64,000 nt of DNA from Phyto melanocephala (Eukaryota; Arthropoda; Insecta; Diptera; Rhinophoridae). Below, one piece after another: positions 1 through 12,189 of this stretch (position 1 is its first letter; each line of letters begins with the position of its first letter). Location: positions 33,469,201-33,533,200 of the forward strand of contig OW799235.1 of NCBI GenBank assembly GCA_941918925.1, in the 5' to 3' direction. Made by a program: the position numbers and the translations under genes. Under the pieces are notes generated by a model. That model was given only the letters and a program-made list of their open reading frames with translations. It did not search any database and was not told the origin of the DNA.

Positions 1-232
1 ATTTGTTTACGTTTTTTGTGCGTTTACATACCTTGCTTTATGCTAGACGTGTTTGTATCATAAATATTTTATTATTTACTAACATTTTGCTACTACTTTT
101 ATCAGCTGTTTAGGAGTTTGTTTTGACATTTAGGAAGATTTTTGTAGCAACAAAATACACGATGTGTCTTCCTTATTTGTAATTTTTTGAAAATGTCAAC
201 ATGATGAAGGGTTTTCTACCAAAAAAACAAGC
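1..232. other. AT-rich DNA, nothing recognised
   Basis: No reading frame or repeat signature could be supported here. Confidence 0.5.
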
Positions 233-384
233 AAAATGTTTGTCCGTCTCCATATAAGAGAGTGCCTACTTATAAAAAGTTCTTTAAAATTAAAGTTATT
301 ATTTGGTTTTATGTCTCAAATTTTTTTGTCCGTCAAAGAGAGATGTCCACTAAAGAGAGTGCTTACTGTAAGGAGTTGTAACTG
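233..384 (-). mobile_element. pogo/Tigger-like terminal fragment
   Basis: Read on the minus strand from 384 inward, the sequence starts CAGTTACAACTCCTTAC and then repeats phrases such as CACTCTCTTTAGTGGAC and CTCTCTTTGACGGAC. This resembles the terminal repeats of pogo/Tigger elements. It is bordered by TA at 385-386, the expected target site. I see no partner terminus or transposase, so this looks like a single end or one side of a short non-autonomous copy. Confidence 0.4.
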
Positions 385-386
385 TA

Positions 387-1834
387 TATGCGCCAACCAT
401 TGAGCAGAGCTATAAAAGAACTACAAAACTAGTTAGAAGCTGAACAAGCAGTAAATATTTTTGAAAATATAATTTCAGAACCAAAAAACGATATTTGTCT
501 CAAAAAACTGGTTAAAATCTAAACACATTCATATGTAATGATTTTAGTTAGTCAATAGATTACAAGTGAGAATACAAGCTATTAGTAAATACAATTATAC
601 ATTTGTCCCTCTTAAAAAAAAATATTTCGTAGTATTATTAGTTTCCCATTAATTGGTATTTATTTTTCAGAATAAGTTTTAAACTTAATCTAAGTAATAG
701 ACAATCTAATAAATTTTACTGTAATATTTACTTTTCAAATTATTTTACTGCACAAAAATCGTACGTACATACATACATACAAACATATGTATTTTCAAAT
801 TCATTTGGCAAACATTTATAATATTTGGAAAGAATGTTTACACCAAAAAAGACATTAGTGTTAGACCACAAAAAATGTCATCCGGTTGGTCTTTATCAAC
901 TTGGAGACATTTTGCGGTTAAATATAGTCAGAAGAAGGGTGTATGAATGTATGTAAGACAAAATGATGCCAAAATGCAAATAAATTTAAATGGGAAAATT
1001 ATAAAGAAATTAGCAAAATTAACAGGCAAATGAAAAACATGCAAAACATTAAGTTGAAAAATATCAAAAAAAAACTGTTTCAATTATCTTACGAAAAATG
1101 ACTAATAATATTATCATAAACCAGCTGCTATATTTAGAATTGTTAAGAATATTCAAACCGTAACACTAATAATCCTTAAACTCAACAAATATTTATTAAT
1201 ATTATTACACATGAAAAATCTGAAAACTTCTGAAAAATACAAAGCAGAACCAAACAAAACAAATAAAATATCAATTACAATTACAAATCCTTAATGATTT
1301 TTCAAAATAACAGACAAAAAAAAAATTCATAAAGTCAATAAACTAGAACAATTAAAACAAATTCTCTAAATTAATTGAGTTTCAGCTATGGTGGAGGGTT
1401 CAAGCGAACATGAAAACTCGTTTGTTTTGAAAAATAATTAAAATTTGTTTGTGTACTGATTTGTTGGCGACTGTTTAAAAAGTCATTCATCACAATTATG
1501 GCTACAAAACAGCCAGTCAGTATTTTTAGTTTTCAGTTCAGATTCTTGCTGTTCTGTTTTTTGTAATAGTAATTACATTTCGCATGGCACGCATCATGGA
1601 GGAGAGAGTTTTTATATGCCAAAAATGCCTATCAACCCTTAGCAAAAATAGAGGTGAGAAATTAGCAAAAGAAAACAGATCACCAACAATGTCACTACAT
1701 TTGTACACGGTAATAGGATCAGATATCTAAAAGTACAAATTCAATAAATTTTGAAATAAGTTTAATTAATGCTTACCTATTATGAAAACTTCAATATGGT
1801 TGTCCTTTCAAACAGTATGATTCAAACAAATTTT
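387..1834. other. AT-rich non-coding stretch
   Basis: No coding signal is seen. It contains a short TACA-type microsatellite near 763-780 and many A/T runs. The part around 1380-1700 is less monotonous and could be unique host DNA, but nothing specific can be named. Confidence 0.5.
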
Positions 1835-2135
1835 GTTGACAAAAATAGTATGATGTCTTTCCAAACATTATATTATAATTTAAACCATTTAAAATTACAA
1901 ATAACCATTAAAGAGTAGGTAAAACAATAATAGGATTACAAAGCAATCAAGCTATGATGCTTTTTAAAATAATTTGTTTTTCAACGTTCTTCTGCTACAG
2001 AATAAATTTTATTATTTTAAAATTTTACCATCTGACAAAAATATACACAAATTAAAAAAAAAATTAAAAAAGTAAAGAAATAACAAAATAAACGATAAAA
2101 TGTAAAACAATGTTGGTAAAAAAAATTTTTAAAAG
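1835..2135 (-). mobile_element. MITE-C family fragment (internal)
   Basis: This stretch reads, in reverse complement and with divergence, like the interior of the copy at 57244-57920. Shared phrases are the ATGTCTTTCCAAACATTATA, TAAATTTTATTATTTTAAAA and AACGATAAAATGTAAAACAA regions. Both ends are missing. MITE-C is my working name for a dispersed AT-rich inverted-repeat family whose best copy is 45558-46507. Confidence 0.45.
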
Positions 2136-2146
2136 CGAATACCTAT

Positions 2147-3430
2147 TAGGGTGATCGAACGGATATTATTCGACTGATCTTAATCGGTTTCTTCTGGTTA
2201 TTTTGGTACAAATAAACCGGTTATTGTTATGAGCTGAATAGAACTTTTAAATATATGCACACACTTAAATGCCCTACAAAAGCCAATCCTAAAGAAGATA
2301 TTTTCTCAGGATTTGTTTTAGATAAGTGTCATAAGTGATCTGAAAGGCTACAAATATTACTTGGTGCTTTATGTTCTATATGTCCAACATGTATGCCAAG
2401 TAAAAGGTCATTTCCAATGTCAAGTTTCATAAAAACAAGAGAAAAATATTGATAAACATACTTCATAACATCTAAACAGCATTTTGTTTCTGGAACATTT
2501 TTTATAAAGAAGAAGAAGAAGAAGAAAAAACAAAATTTTTAATTATTATTATTTTAACTGAGTAATGTGGTCTCACATACATGAAGTTGTTAACTATATA
2601 TCTCAATGCCGAGCTCAGGAGCTTGGTCTTCAAAAAACAACTTGGGCCACAATTTTGCACAAAGATTTCCATTTGTTTCCATTTAAGATTCAGTTGACAC
2701 AAGAGCTCCCCCCAGAAGACCATTTACGCCGCCGTACATATGCTCGCCCATGACAACCTCGATTTTCATAAAAAAATCATAATGAGTGACGAGGCACATT
2801 TTCATTTGAATGGATATATGAATAAAAAGAATAGTCGGTTCTGGGCAATGAAAACCCTCAAATTATTCATCAGTGACCTTCGCATCTATTAAAAGTGGAA
2901 GCCTGGTGTGCAATTTGGTCAAATGGAAACATTTGAGCTTAATTCTTTGAAACTGAAAACGGCGTAAGGGTAACTGTCAATGGGGAGCGATATCGTGATA
3001 TGATTGAAAACTATTTAACGCTACAACTGTATGCTTTGGAATTGACTAACATGTGGTTTCAACAAGACGATACCACATCGTATACATCCAGAATTACAAT
3101 AGAATTACTGCGAGACCTCTTTCCTTAACAAGTTATTTCTAGGAATAGTGATGTTGGTTGTCCATCCCTATAGTGTTTTAAAGCAAAAATTCTTTAAAAA
3201 TTTTTGTAATGACTGAAGTTTATTTTGTTCGTTCTTTACCTTTGGGAATTGTTTTGATTTTATTTAAATAAATTTTTTATTTCAATAAATAATTTGATTT
3301 TTGTGTTATTTTTTACTCGAATAAAACCTGTTAACCGGTTAGTTTTTAAACTCCAAACCGAAAACCGGTTTTTTTAATAGCAACTATTCGAAATATCCAA
3401 AAAAAACTTTTTGAAAAAATTCGAATAATC
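2147..3430. mobile_element. possible hAT-like remnant hosting a mariner
   Basis: The left side begins TAGGGTGATCGAACGG and runs into ATTATTCGA. The right side, read in reverse, runs AGAGAGAACGATTATTCGA. Both flanks also contain ACCGGTT-rich sequence (near 2180-2230 and 3330-3370), as in hAT-type ends. A mariner coding remnant lies between them. The terminal repeats are imperfect and no exact target duplication is seen, so this is tentative. Confidence 0.3.
2565..3180 (+). pseudogene. mariner-type transposase remnant
   Basis: Translation in shifting frames gives the N-terminal helix-turn-helix region (AQELGLQKTTWATILHKDF, then KIQLTQELPPEDHLRRR), then GYMNKKNSRFW, then VTVNGERYRDMIENY, and NMWFQQDDTTSYT, which carries the second catalytic aspartate. 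It continues to LLRDLFP and the start of an ISRNSDV block and then ends without the third catalytic motif. Several stops and frameshifts make it inactive. The family is a Tc1/mariner DDE transposase that cuts and pastes at TA. It lies inside a possible hAT remnant and before a MITE fragment. Confidence 0.8.
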
Positions 3431-3435
3431 GTTCT

Positions 3436-3656
3436 CTCTTGTTCCTACAATCAATATGATTAATAGCAAAAACCAATAATTTGTTTTAGAAACGAGCATA
3501 GATTGTCCATTTTATTTGTAGTTGTAATATGATAATTGCATGATACTTTAATTGAACGTAAAATTGATAACTAACAATCATTATATGTTTTAACCACAAT
3601 CATAGTATTTTGTTCTTCGATTATGATTACCATAATCATACTCTTTTGTTTGCGTG
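3436..3656. mobile_element. MITE-C fragment, one end retained
   Basis: It contains the family phrases ATCAATATGATTA, AGATTGTCCATTTTA, AACCACAATCATAGTAT and CTTCGATTATGATTACC, and finishes in a terminus like TTTGCGTG, matching the right arm of the copy at 45558-46507. The left part is missing. It abuts the possible hAT remnant. Confidence 0.55.
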
Positions 3657-4041
3657 TGTATGTTTACTATCTTTACTCTCAATTGCACATTGTCTCCGAA
3701 ACTGAAGAAATAGTTTGAGTATTGAGTTATTCCAACTGGTGAAAAAAGTAGTTTTAAAAGTAATTGAAGCCCTTAAAGTAATTATTTACGTTAAAACTAA
3801 TTTAATAATGATCTACTTTGAGAGTATGTTAATTTACCGCGTTTTATTGCGATTTGCTTATCACTAGGAATGCTATCAAAGCTGAAATATAAGTGTTGCA
3901 TTGTGATTAGAGATAGGATTTTACCCGAAAAAAACCCTAATGTGGGAAAAAATATGGAAAAACCCCGGGGAAAATTACCGAATGGGATAATATTCAGGTT
4001 TTTTCATATTTAGCATATGTAACATCTAGGTAATATGTAGA

Positions 4042-5450
4042 GGCTCCACGAAAAGCCCCCCAATGAAATAACGCCCAGGAAACAATCCCCAATGAAGTAA
4101 ACCCCAAAAAATTGGAAATAACACCCAAAAACAGTGAATGAAATAACATCCAAAAATAAATGAAATAAACCCCAAAGCGAACACGAAACAACCCCCAATA
4201 TTTGGGAGTTATTTCATATGAAATAACTCCCAATGATGAAAATGAAATAACCCCCAATGAAATAAACCCCATCAGCAACAAAAATGAAATTATGCCCAAA
4301 ATTCATAAAAGAGTCAGATTCATTAAGGATTTCATGAAGTCAATATGGACCAACAGCAAAATCGCAAAGTTATTGATATAAATTGTGTGGAGGCCCGCAT
4401 GCGTCTTCTTCATAATAAGGATATATGCAACTTCGAAAGTGTGCCATCATTTAATTTAAATTTTTTTTTGGTGAAAGAACATACAAAGCTGGTTTAATAG
4501 TGACTACTTTTGGTTTTGTAAATGAACTAAGTCCAGTGCAGTAAATTTCCCTTATACGATGGAAGCAATATCAGATCAGCCACCAACGAGCTATCCTAAA
4601 ACTTTACGAATGGCTTAAAAATCCGACTCATGGGAGACGTTATTATAGTTACAATATTGTAAAGAAGGCAGTAATTTTCTGTAATGGAGATGTGAGGAAG
4701 TATGGACAAAGAATTGTTTAATATTTCCAATATATTTATTTTTGAAACCCAACTACCAAAAAATTATTTTCATGTACATACATAAATAATAAACTTAATA
4801 CATTATACGTAAGAAATGGTAAAAAAAACAAAATGGTTGCTCATGAAATCAAAATGGAGAAAATATACGTTGTATGTACAAATGCTGCCAGTTGGTTACA
4901 CTTTATTATTATGGGCCTCCTTACTGCTTGGCAAAAGTGGAACCAACAACCCGTTACTTTTGATTTAGGGAAAACAATCATTATTGCCGTCCGTAGACTT
5001 ATTTCGTAGTCTGTCACGAAGGTCGCACCATCCAAATCCAGAACGTTATCATTTATGTATTTAAAAAGATATTGTAATATATTCACAGGCTAAAAGTTTT
5101 CTTGTAAAAGGCCTATTTTTATATAATTTATTTAAAAGCACCCCCCAAAACCAGAAGCTTTAAAAATGAAAGAATCCCCGAATACAAAATGAAATATTAC
5201 CCAAATTATACACGCTATGAAACAAGCCCCGAATTTAAAAATTTGTTGGGTGTTATTTCATTGGAGATTATTTCATAATTTGAAAACCCCAAATGAGAAA
5301 TGAAATAATTTCCAAAAAAAATGAAAGACGGCCCAAAAAAATTGGGAGTTATTTCATATGAAATAACACCCAAAAATGTATGAAAAAAATTTGGGGAATA
5401 TTTCATTTTTCGTTTGGGCGTTATTTCATTGGGGGGCATTTCGTGGAGCC
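4042..5450. mobile_element. Mutator-like (MULE) element with 9-bp target duplication
   Basis: The left end begins GGCTCCACGAAAAGCCCCCC and the right end is its near-perfect reverse complement, closing CATTTCGTGGAGCC at 5450. The flanking word ATATGTAGA is repeated exactly at 4033-4041 and 5451-5459. Nine-base duplications and long terminal repeats are typical of MULEs. Both subterminal regions are filled with GGGTTATTTCATT-type units in both orientations, including 32-nt near-palindromes at 4202-4233 and 5342-5373. A MULE transposase piece lies inside on the minus strand. At 1.4 kb it is shorter than an autonomous MULE, so probably an internally deleted copy. Confidence 0.85.
4841..5086 (-). 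pseudogene. MULE transposase fragment (DDE domain)
   Basis: An 81-residue open frame on the minus strand contains FVTDYEISLRTAI, then FPKSKVTGCWFHFCQAVRR. The arrangement (aspartate in TDYE, about 15 residues, then GCxFHFxQAxxR) is the characteristic segment of the MULE transposase domain, a DDE RNase-H-fold recombinase. Only this portion of a protein normally several hundred residues long is present; no N-terminal zinc finger or C-terminal part was found. It sits centrally in the inverted-repeat element, so it is that element's own residual gene. It cannot encode active enzyme. Start choice is arbitrary because the upstream coding sequence is missing. Confidence 0.75.
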
Positions 5451-6203
5451 ATATGTAGATACAAGTATATATCAAATAGTACGTACTATTTAGGTACTAT
5501 TACTACTAGTTAGAGCTAATCTAATTTTGTTTATTTCATAATTCAATTAATACGTTATATACTCCATGCTGGTGATCTATCCATCTCACACGTTGTTTTG
5601 ACTTCGTACTGTGCGCGCTTGTGTTAATTTGTTGATTTAATTGACGACTTGGATTTTGTTTTGTGGACTTTTGATTGCCTAGTGATAAAATATGTGATTT
5701 ATTTTGGATTGACAACTACTGCTACTCTTACGGACTTTGATACTTCTACCTAAAATAACACGTTTGTTAATTTTGTAAAGTGTAATAAAAAATTCATAGT
5801 AAGTATCTCTTGTTGTTTTTTTTTTCAAAGATGCTTAAAAGTTTCAATAGACGTTCTTCTGCAATTAAGTTACATTCTATCAAAATGCGCAGATAAATTG
5901 TATGATTAAACAAGAAGACGTCTTTTTGTTGTTGTAATAAAGTGGTGGTTCTATTTTAGTTCCTGAATCAGGCTACACAATTTGACGTTTCGAACAACAG
6001 GCAAAAGCTAGTGCCCTATATACGCTGGCGCAAAGTATGTGTGCATCGCAAAGTACCTATTTTGCGCTGCATTTGTACTAAAAATAATGTTCATATTTTA
6101 AGATCTTGATGATTACGTTAAATAATGCAAATACCCATCTATTGGGTATTGGGGAAAAACATGGGTATATTCCCGTTGGGTTTTTTCCCACTGCCCATCT
6201 CAA

Positions 6204-7674
6204 ATTGTGATTAACCACATAAAATTAAAAATGGAAAAATAAAAGTTGAAGCGATGCAAGCTTATTTTCAAGAGACAGAGATTTTAACTAACCACAGAGT
6301 GCACCGTATTTTATCGTATTCGGAATCAGCATAAGTGTACGTGAATAAGTCACAGACAATGCACAAACTAAGAGATTAAGAAATAGTCGACACAAAATTC
6401 GAGTTTAATTAAGAAATAAAGCCATAGAAACGTCTTTGCAAGAGCACGAAGTATAGAATGGGCATTTAGTACGACCTTGTTCGTCGTTTGGGGATTACTA
6501 GCTGCCTTTATAATAGAAATAAGTTGCCTATATATTGTCTCCATCTCTGTTAGGGTTTAAACAAGTTATTTTTGCATAATATCAACATAATCCGATTATC
6601 TAACTTAATTCAAGGCAGCTAAAACATCTTCTTGCACCGGAGTTGATATAAGTTTATTGTCATCTAGATCATACGGTTTTAAAACTCGAGCTGAGTTTCA
6701 GAAGATACAAGCCTCTTTTCACTACTAAATAAAAAGTTAATTAAGTTTCTAAATCCCTCACCCAAACAGGAGTTTAAAGATTCTTATAAAATGGGTCCAC
6801 AGTTCAGCAACACATTTGCACCATTAACGTTAGGCAGCTCTTTAAAGCTGTTTTGCCAATTTTACGCTATATTGAATTTTCTTCCGTCAGTTGACCTTCT
6901 ACAGGTGTTTTTTAAAGTATTTGCTTTATGCTTCCTTGCGGGTTGTATACAAAATCTTAATTATATACTTCTTTTGGCTGAATCTAAACGAATTTACTTT
7001 AACGGATTTCAGTATTTATGGTTTTAAGCTCTGTCTTAAACCATATTTGTTTATTGGAGATTCTGCGTGGGAAGAATATTTAAAGAATTCTTTCTAGACA
7101 GAGGTTGACAGATAATACGTAATTTCATCTTTATGTTCTCTGCAACGAACCCAATTTCACAGCCATATATCGGAACATAACGAACGCAAACTTTCGAAAT
7201 GTTTGTTTTGACGTCGTAACTATTAGAGCTTCACGCAATATGTAGTAGTGTAATTGATATTTCTAGTTCGTTTCGCAATGTCTATTTTGGCGTCGCTAGA
7301 ATACAGCTTAAAAGGTACGTAAACTCTACTCCTTGTGCGATATGTGAATTAAGAATGTTTAGGGGATTTAAGGATGTGTAATTAATTCTCATTTTCTTTG
7401 CCTATGCTGAATTAGTTTTAAAATTAATTTGTTAAGATTCATTAATGAGGTCATTAAGCTTTTGTTGGATGTCACTCACCCGATTGAAAAGTTCGAATTT
7501 ATTACAGGGATAATCAAGAGATTCCAATTCCTCTCGGTTTTTGCAAATAAGCGAAATAACGAGGAATTAGCCCAGAGATGCTTTTAAAAGGTCCAGATAT
7601 ATATCCCACCGTACAAAATTCTTAATTAAATGAAATTTAATTAAATATTATGTTTTCCCAGTGCCGTCATCTAA
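6204..7674. other. stretch with no recognised feature
   Basis: Small overlapping ORFs (for example 6791-7027 and 6891-7097) have no recognisable motif and look like chance. No repeat ends were identified. Confidence 0.5.
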
Positions 7675-8286
7675 TCTATATATATAAAAGTGAAACTCTG
7701 TCTGTGTGTTAGCTATAGACTCCGAAACTGTAAAACCGATCGGACTCAAACTTTGGCAAGTTGTTGTACACATTCCATGGAGTGCTTATGGGTGGCAAAA
7801 AGTGGGCGGTGCCACGCCCATAAAAAATTATAATTTTAAGGTACTTGCACTGGACCGATTTCTCTGAAACTTTGCACACATATTGAGCTGTCATGACTAT
7901 ATAATTTCGCGATTAGAAAAGAGGGCAGGGCCGAGCCCATAAAAAAAGTTTTAATTTTGAGGTACTCGCTCTGGACCGATTTTTTCGAAACTTTGCACAC
8001 ACATATTGAGCTCTCATGATTATACAATTTCGTGATTAGAAAAGTGGGCAGTGCCACGCTCATAAGAAATAAGTTATCATTTTTAGCTACTTGCACTTGA
8101 CTGATTTTTCTGAAACTTTGCACACATATTGAGCTCTCATGATTATACAATTTCGTGATTAGAAAAGTGGGCAGTGCCATTAAAAAAAGTTATAATTTTA
8201 AGCTTTTTGCACTTGATATTCAATTAAAATTCTGAATGTATTTGTATTCATTAAGGGGCGTAGCAATGCGCGCCGAGATTTTCTAG
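7675..8286 (+). mobile_element. Helitron-like non-autonomous element, copy 1
   Basis: It starts TCTATATATATAAAAGTGAA after an A and ends in a GC-rich potential hairpin (GGGGCGTAGCAATGCGCGCC) followed by CTAG and then T. TC at the start, CTRR at the end, an upstream hairpin and insertion between A and T are the Helitron rules. The interior holds about four copies of a roughly 121-bp unit (GGGCGTGGCACTGCCCAC... CAATATGTGTGCAAAGTTTC... ATCGGTCCAG). There is no helicase or Rep gene, so it would depend on an autonomous element. The 15585-16560 copy is the same family, inverted. Confidence 0.7.
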
Positions 8287-10243
8287 TTCGAATATAATTT
8301 AAGTTTAAATTTACAATATTCTTCTATACGTTAAAAGTGTAAGTTTAATAATATTTCAACTATGCACTTAAACAACGTTTACATTCTTTTATATACCGAC
8401 TATAGAACAAAATAAAAAATTGTTTTATTGAGAAAAAGAAAATAATAAATAATTTAGCCAATCTATCATCTGTTCGATTCCCTAATTTGTTCAAAAGATG
8501 ACAAGAATAAAATACAAAAAAAAACCCGTATTCTTTAAATTGCTTTCATTTGAGAAGAAATAGACAAATTCACAACAACCTTAAAGTACCGTTTGATGGT
8601 ATTGTTAGGTTAGGTCTTTCGCCGTTTTTAATTCTCTCGTTTCTCATGCTATTGTCTTTCACTTTAATTATCATCCCCTAATTAGTCCCGTATTTTTGCT
8701 TGATCTGAAAATTATTGCTTTGACAATTTGATTCGAGTGTAACCAATTCTGTATGTCGTCTGTTCTCCCTTATTCTTTTGTTTTCTTTACCGTCTATTTA
8801 GCATTTGTGATGGATCACCGTTTGAAATTAATTAATCCATGAGGTATTTATTATCAAACTTAACTGTTTTTTAAATACCTTTTATACAAGTTATTTTGCT
8901 AAATTTACATTTAGGATTAGAAACAAATTTGTCACTGCTTTAAACTCTAAAATGAAATAAATTTGTTTATTATTTGCAGAGTTCATCATAATAAATTTTA
9001 TTAATTAATGGTTTTGTTATAATCTGACTTAATTGCTTCAAATATTTATAAAGAAATTTCCCAACCCTTTTGGGGACCAAAAAGATAAACAACAAGTTTT
9101 TTATATATTTTTTTTAGATAAATAATAGTTCAATTTAACATTTTACAATAACAAATATATTTTAAGATTTTATTTATCCTAATTTTACTGAGTATAAAAA
9201 ATGTTGACAAAAGAAAAAAAACTTATTGTTTTCGTTTTAATCACGTCACAGTGTCTCTTCTTTTCATTCCATCTTCTATGAACAGCCAAAACATCTATTC
9301 ATTTATTCGTTCACTCACACACCACAAAATGTCACACATATGTTGATTAGTGTTTGTTATGACTTTTAAGAATTATAAGGCTTTTAGTCGATATGTCCTG
9401 AGCAGCATTTCAACTTTTGTGTCAGAAACTTTTGGCTATTTTGCAGATTTACATACGAGTAAAATGAACCAACGACAATTTTGTTTGATTTTGAAGAGTT
9501 GAGAACTTAAAGCTCTTTTGGCAATTATATAGGAGAGTTATTTGGCATGATGACAGCAATAAATAAGACATTAATTGGTCGAATCATTGAACAAATTAAG
9601 TATCTATGTATACCCAAGATTCTTATAGAATTTTACGAAAAGGAAATAATATGTAGAGCAAAGCTTAGTGAATTCTTTTGGCCATTTAATTTAAAACTAT
9701 GCTTTTTATACCACTATGTTTTTTGCTAGAATTTTCTTCCCAGTTCTAACTTTGTTTGCTTACCGTATAGCATACATTAAAATTCATAAAAATTTTTACT
9801 ACGGAAGCGCTATAAAAATGTCTTCAGTACTGCTTATTATTTCGACAGTTAGCTTAAAAACAATTTTCTTGGCGAAATCTTGAACTAAGTTGTTTTTATA
9901 TGTTTGTAAAATGTTAATAGTTAATTTTTTTAAATTCTCAAACGATTCTATTACTCCAATGTCAGCAGTTGAAAATAGAGAAAAAAATCATTTAAATAGA
10001 GTTTCTGCCTAACTCATTGTTTTCAGCAGTACGTACGGTGAAAGGATTTTAATCAACTTAAAATACTGGGAGTTAAATAGATGATATTTACACCCAATAC
10101 GAAACTACCGATCAAAGGAGTGCTGATGATGAAATCGTAGCTGGTTTCGAAGATGCATTCCACTTGACTAAGTAGTATCGGCAAAACATACTTTTCAGAT
10201 TATTCGTTCACTTTTTACAATTAAAAGTTATTAAAACAAAATA
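8287..10243. other. AT-rich DNA, no recognised feature
   Basis: No coding or repeat signature was identified. The block around 8580-8880 is more complex than its surroundings and may be unique host non-coding DNA. The 60-codon ORF at 9547-9729 has no motif. Confidence 0.5.
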
Positions 10244-11162
10244 AAGGGTGATTTTTTAGCTTTTTTTTTTTGCAACACTGGTTTAAACAGCTGACGCACG
10301 TTTCGTGTTTTGTTTCACTGTCAAACATCTTCAGTTTGGTCTATTATTTAACCACGTCTTACAAACGAATAACGCTTGCAAATTATTGAATTTTATTATC
10401 AAAATGCGTGCTCTGCTAAGAAAGTTCATCGCGCGCTTCTTATCGAAAAATTGTGTTCAGCGACGAAGCTCATTTTTGGCTCAATGGGTACGTTAATAAG
10501 CAGAATTGTCGATTTTGGAGTCAAGATCAGCCAGAAGCATAGCAAGAGCTACCAATGCATCCAGAAAAAGACACAGTTTGGTGCGGTTTATGGGCTGGTG
10601 GCATCATTGGACCTTACTTCTTCAAAGATGATGCGAATCGTAACGTAACTGTGAATGGTGAGCGCTACCGTGAGATGATATCCAACTTTTTTTTGCCAAA
10701 AAAGCAAGAGCTTGACATGTGGTTTCAACAAGACGGTGCCACACAGCACGCTTAACAATGGACTTATTGAGAGGCGAGTTCGGTGAACATTTTATTTCAC
10801 GTTCGGGACCGGTCAATTGGCCGCCTAGATCGTGCGATTTAACGCCTTTAGATTATTTTTTGTAGGGCTATGTTAAAGCCCATGTCTCTACACACATGCC
10901 CGCTTCAATTGACGCATTGGAAGACAACATTGAAGCATTTATTAATGAGATACCGGCCGAAATTTTGGAAAGAGTATGCCAAAATTGGACTAAGCGGATA
11001 GACCATTTGAGGCGCAGTCACGGTCAACATTTGCGTAAAATAATCTTCAAACATTAAATTATATGGACCGTACTATCAATTCAAATAAAGATTTCATGCA
11101 TTTTTCTAAATTTTATGTGTTTTTTTTTTTAACTTTCCTATAGCTCTTAAAAAATCACGCCT
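10244..11162 (+). mobile_element. internally deleted mariner element with both termini
   Basis: The left terminus after TA is AAGGGTGATTTTTTAGC. The right terminus in reverse, also after TA (11163-11164), is AGGCGTGATTTTTTAAGAGC. Together they give short imperfect inverted repeats and a TA target duplication, the Tc1/mariner signature. The element is about 0.92 kb because the transposase gene has lost a large piece after its first residues. Poly-T tracts follow both ends. Confidence 0.8.
10376..11057 (+). pseudogene. mariner transposase with large internal deletion (rosa/DD41D-like)
   Basis: The N-terminal ACSAKKVHRALL joins near 10440 directly to the catalytic core: VFSDEAHFWLNGYVNKQNC (in a shifted frame), VWCGLWAGGIIGPYFFKDD, VTVNGERYREMISNFFLPK, MWFQQDGAT, then a stop or short indel near 10753, NWPPRSCDLTPLDYF, an in-frame TAG at about 10864, and a C-terminus ending IFKH before TAA at 11055. 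The DNA-binding domain and linker are absent. The spacing from the second to third aspartate is about 39-41 residues by my count with one uncertain indel, matching the rosa (DD41D) branch. Not functional. Confidence 0.8.
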
Positions 11163-12189
11163 TATTTAAATATTACTTAAATATTTAATTGTATAAACGA
11201 AGCAGCCACGCAGTTGCGAGCACCTTTGCGTAATATAACTTACCTGCGTAACTTAGTCTTCAACAATGCGATTGTCTCGTATGCTGTCTTGCACGTTGCG
11301 CATTCCTATTAGAATAACATATTGCCCAGTTAATTTTCTCAAATAAGACTATGTACATATGTCTTGCTCAGACTATTCACACATCTTAATGTGACAATTA
11401 TGCTTGTTGACAAAGCTATCCAACACCAAAAGAACTTCAACGAAAATTTCCGTGAGCTCACGCACCTAGCCGAAGTGTCCACTCCTTAGTGTTATTGCTT
11501 GTCTGACGTATGGAGGCATTATCAACACCTTTGGCTGAGGCATAGGAGAATACTGAACTTCATCATTAAGAAGATTAGGAAGACTCAGTTATCGATAGAG
11601 CGCAGAAGTCGAGTAAATATAGTAGAGGGGCCGAATCATACGCTCATAGCAATGATAGCAATTAAAGTGACATCAGTAGCTTTACAGATGGGGAATTTAA
11701 GAATCTTGAACCTTCTAAAGTGGTTTGGAATACTTAGATTCACATTCAATCAGCAAAGTGAAATCATTTTCAAGTCCAGAGAAAAGGCCTTTAGTGCGCG
11801 ACTTTTAATCCGCTTAGGTACACAAAATAGCGGTGGTCTACTTCAATATTCACCCTATAAATATATATTATAGTATAACCATTACTTTAATTAAGCTACT
11901 TTAATCAGTTGGAATATTATCGTCTTAAATGACATTATACTGGCACTCCTTAATTTGCCAACTGATATTAGATTAAAACGTCGCAATATTTGTCATATTT
12001 TATACATTTTCTATTCAAAAAAAAAAAATTATTTGTTTTTATCATACATATGTATGTAGGGGGAGTATCAAAGCAGACCACTATCTTCCCGGGTAACTTT
12101 TAGACCACCTTCACTCCTAACTGAGTTTCGCTCCAAAAAAAAACGGCGTTTGCTTTAGACTAGAAAAACGATTTTGTACTGTCGACTGG
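11163..12189. other. unassigned stretch with a 124-codon ORF
   Basis: It is less AT-rich than average. An open frame at 11499-11873 on the plus strand (124 codons) is basic and leucine-rich, with no motif I recognise and no neighbour suggesting a gene. The region could be decayed retroelement sequence, but I cannot place it. Confidence 0.35.

Larger units (their letters stand above)
3908..6203. mobile_element. hAT-like non-autonomous element with 8-bp target duplication
   Basis: The ends are imperfect inverted repeats: TAGAGATAGG at 3908 and, read in reverse from 6203, TTGAGATGGG. They are followed on both sides by CCC- and AAAAACCC-rich sequence. The 8-bp word ATTGTGAT occurs exactly at 3900-3907 and 6204-6211, as expected for hAT insertion. 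No hAT transposase is seen. The interior is split by the MULE at 4042-5450; without it the element would be about 0.9 kb. The remaining interior (about 5460-6150) shows nothing coding. Class rests on terminal motif and duplication length. Confidence 0.6.

Noticed and set aside
3994..4299. Repetitive hydrophobic ORFs at the MULE ends (also 5215-5475)
   Set aside because: They are translations of the GGGTTATTTCATT subterminal repeats.
7836..8180. ORF of 114 codons with repeated protein sequence
   Set aside because: It is produced by the roughly 121-bp tandem units of the Helitron-like element; 15873-16055 is the same effect.
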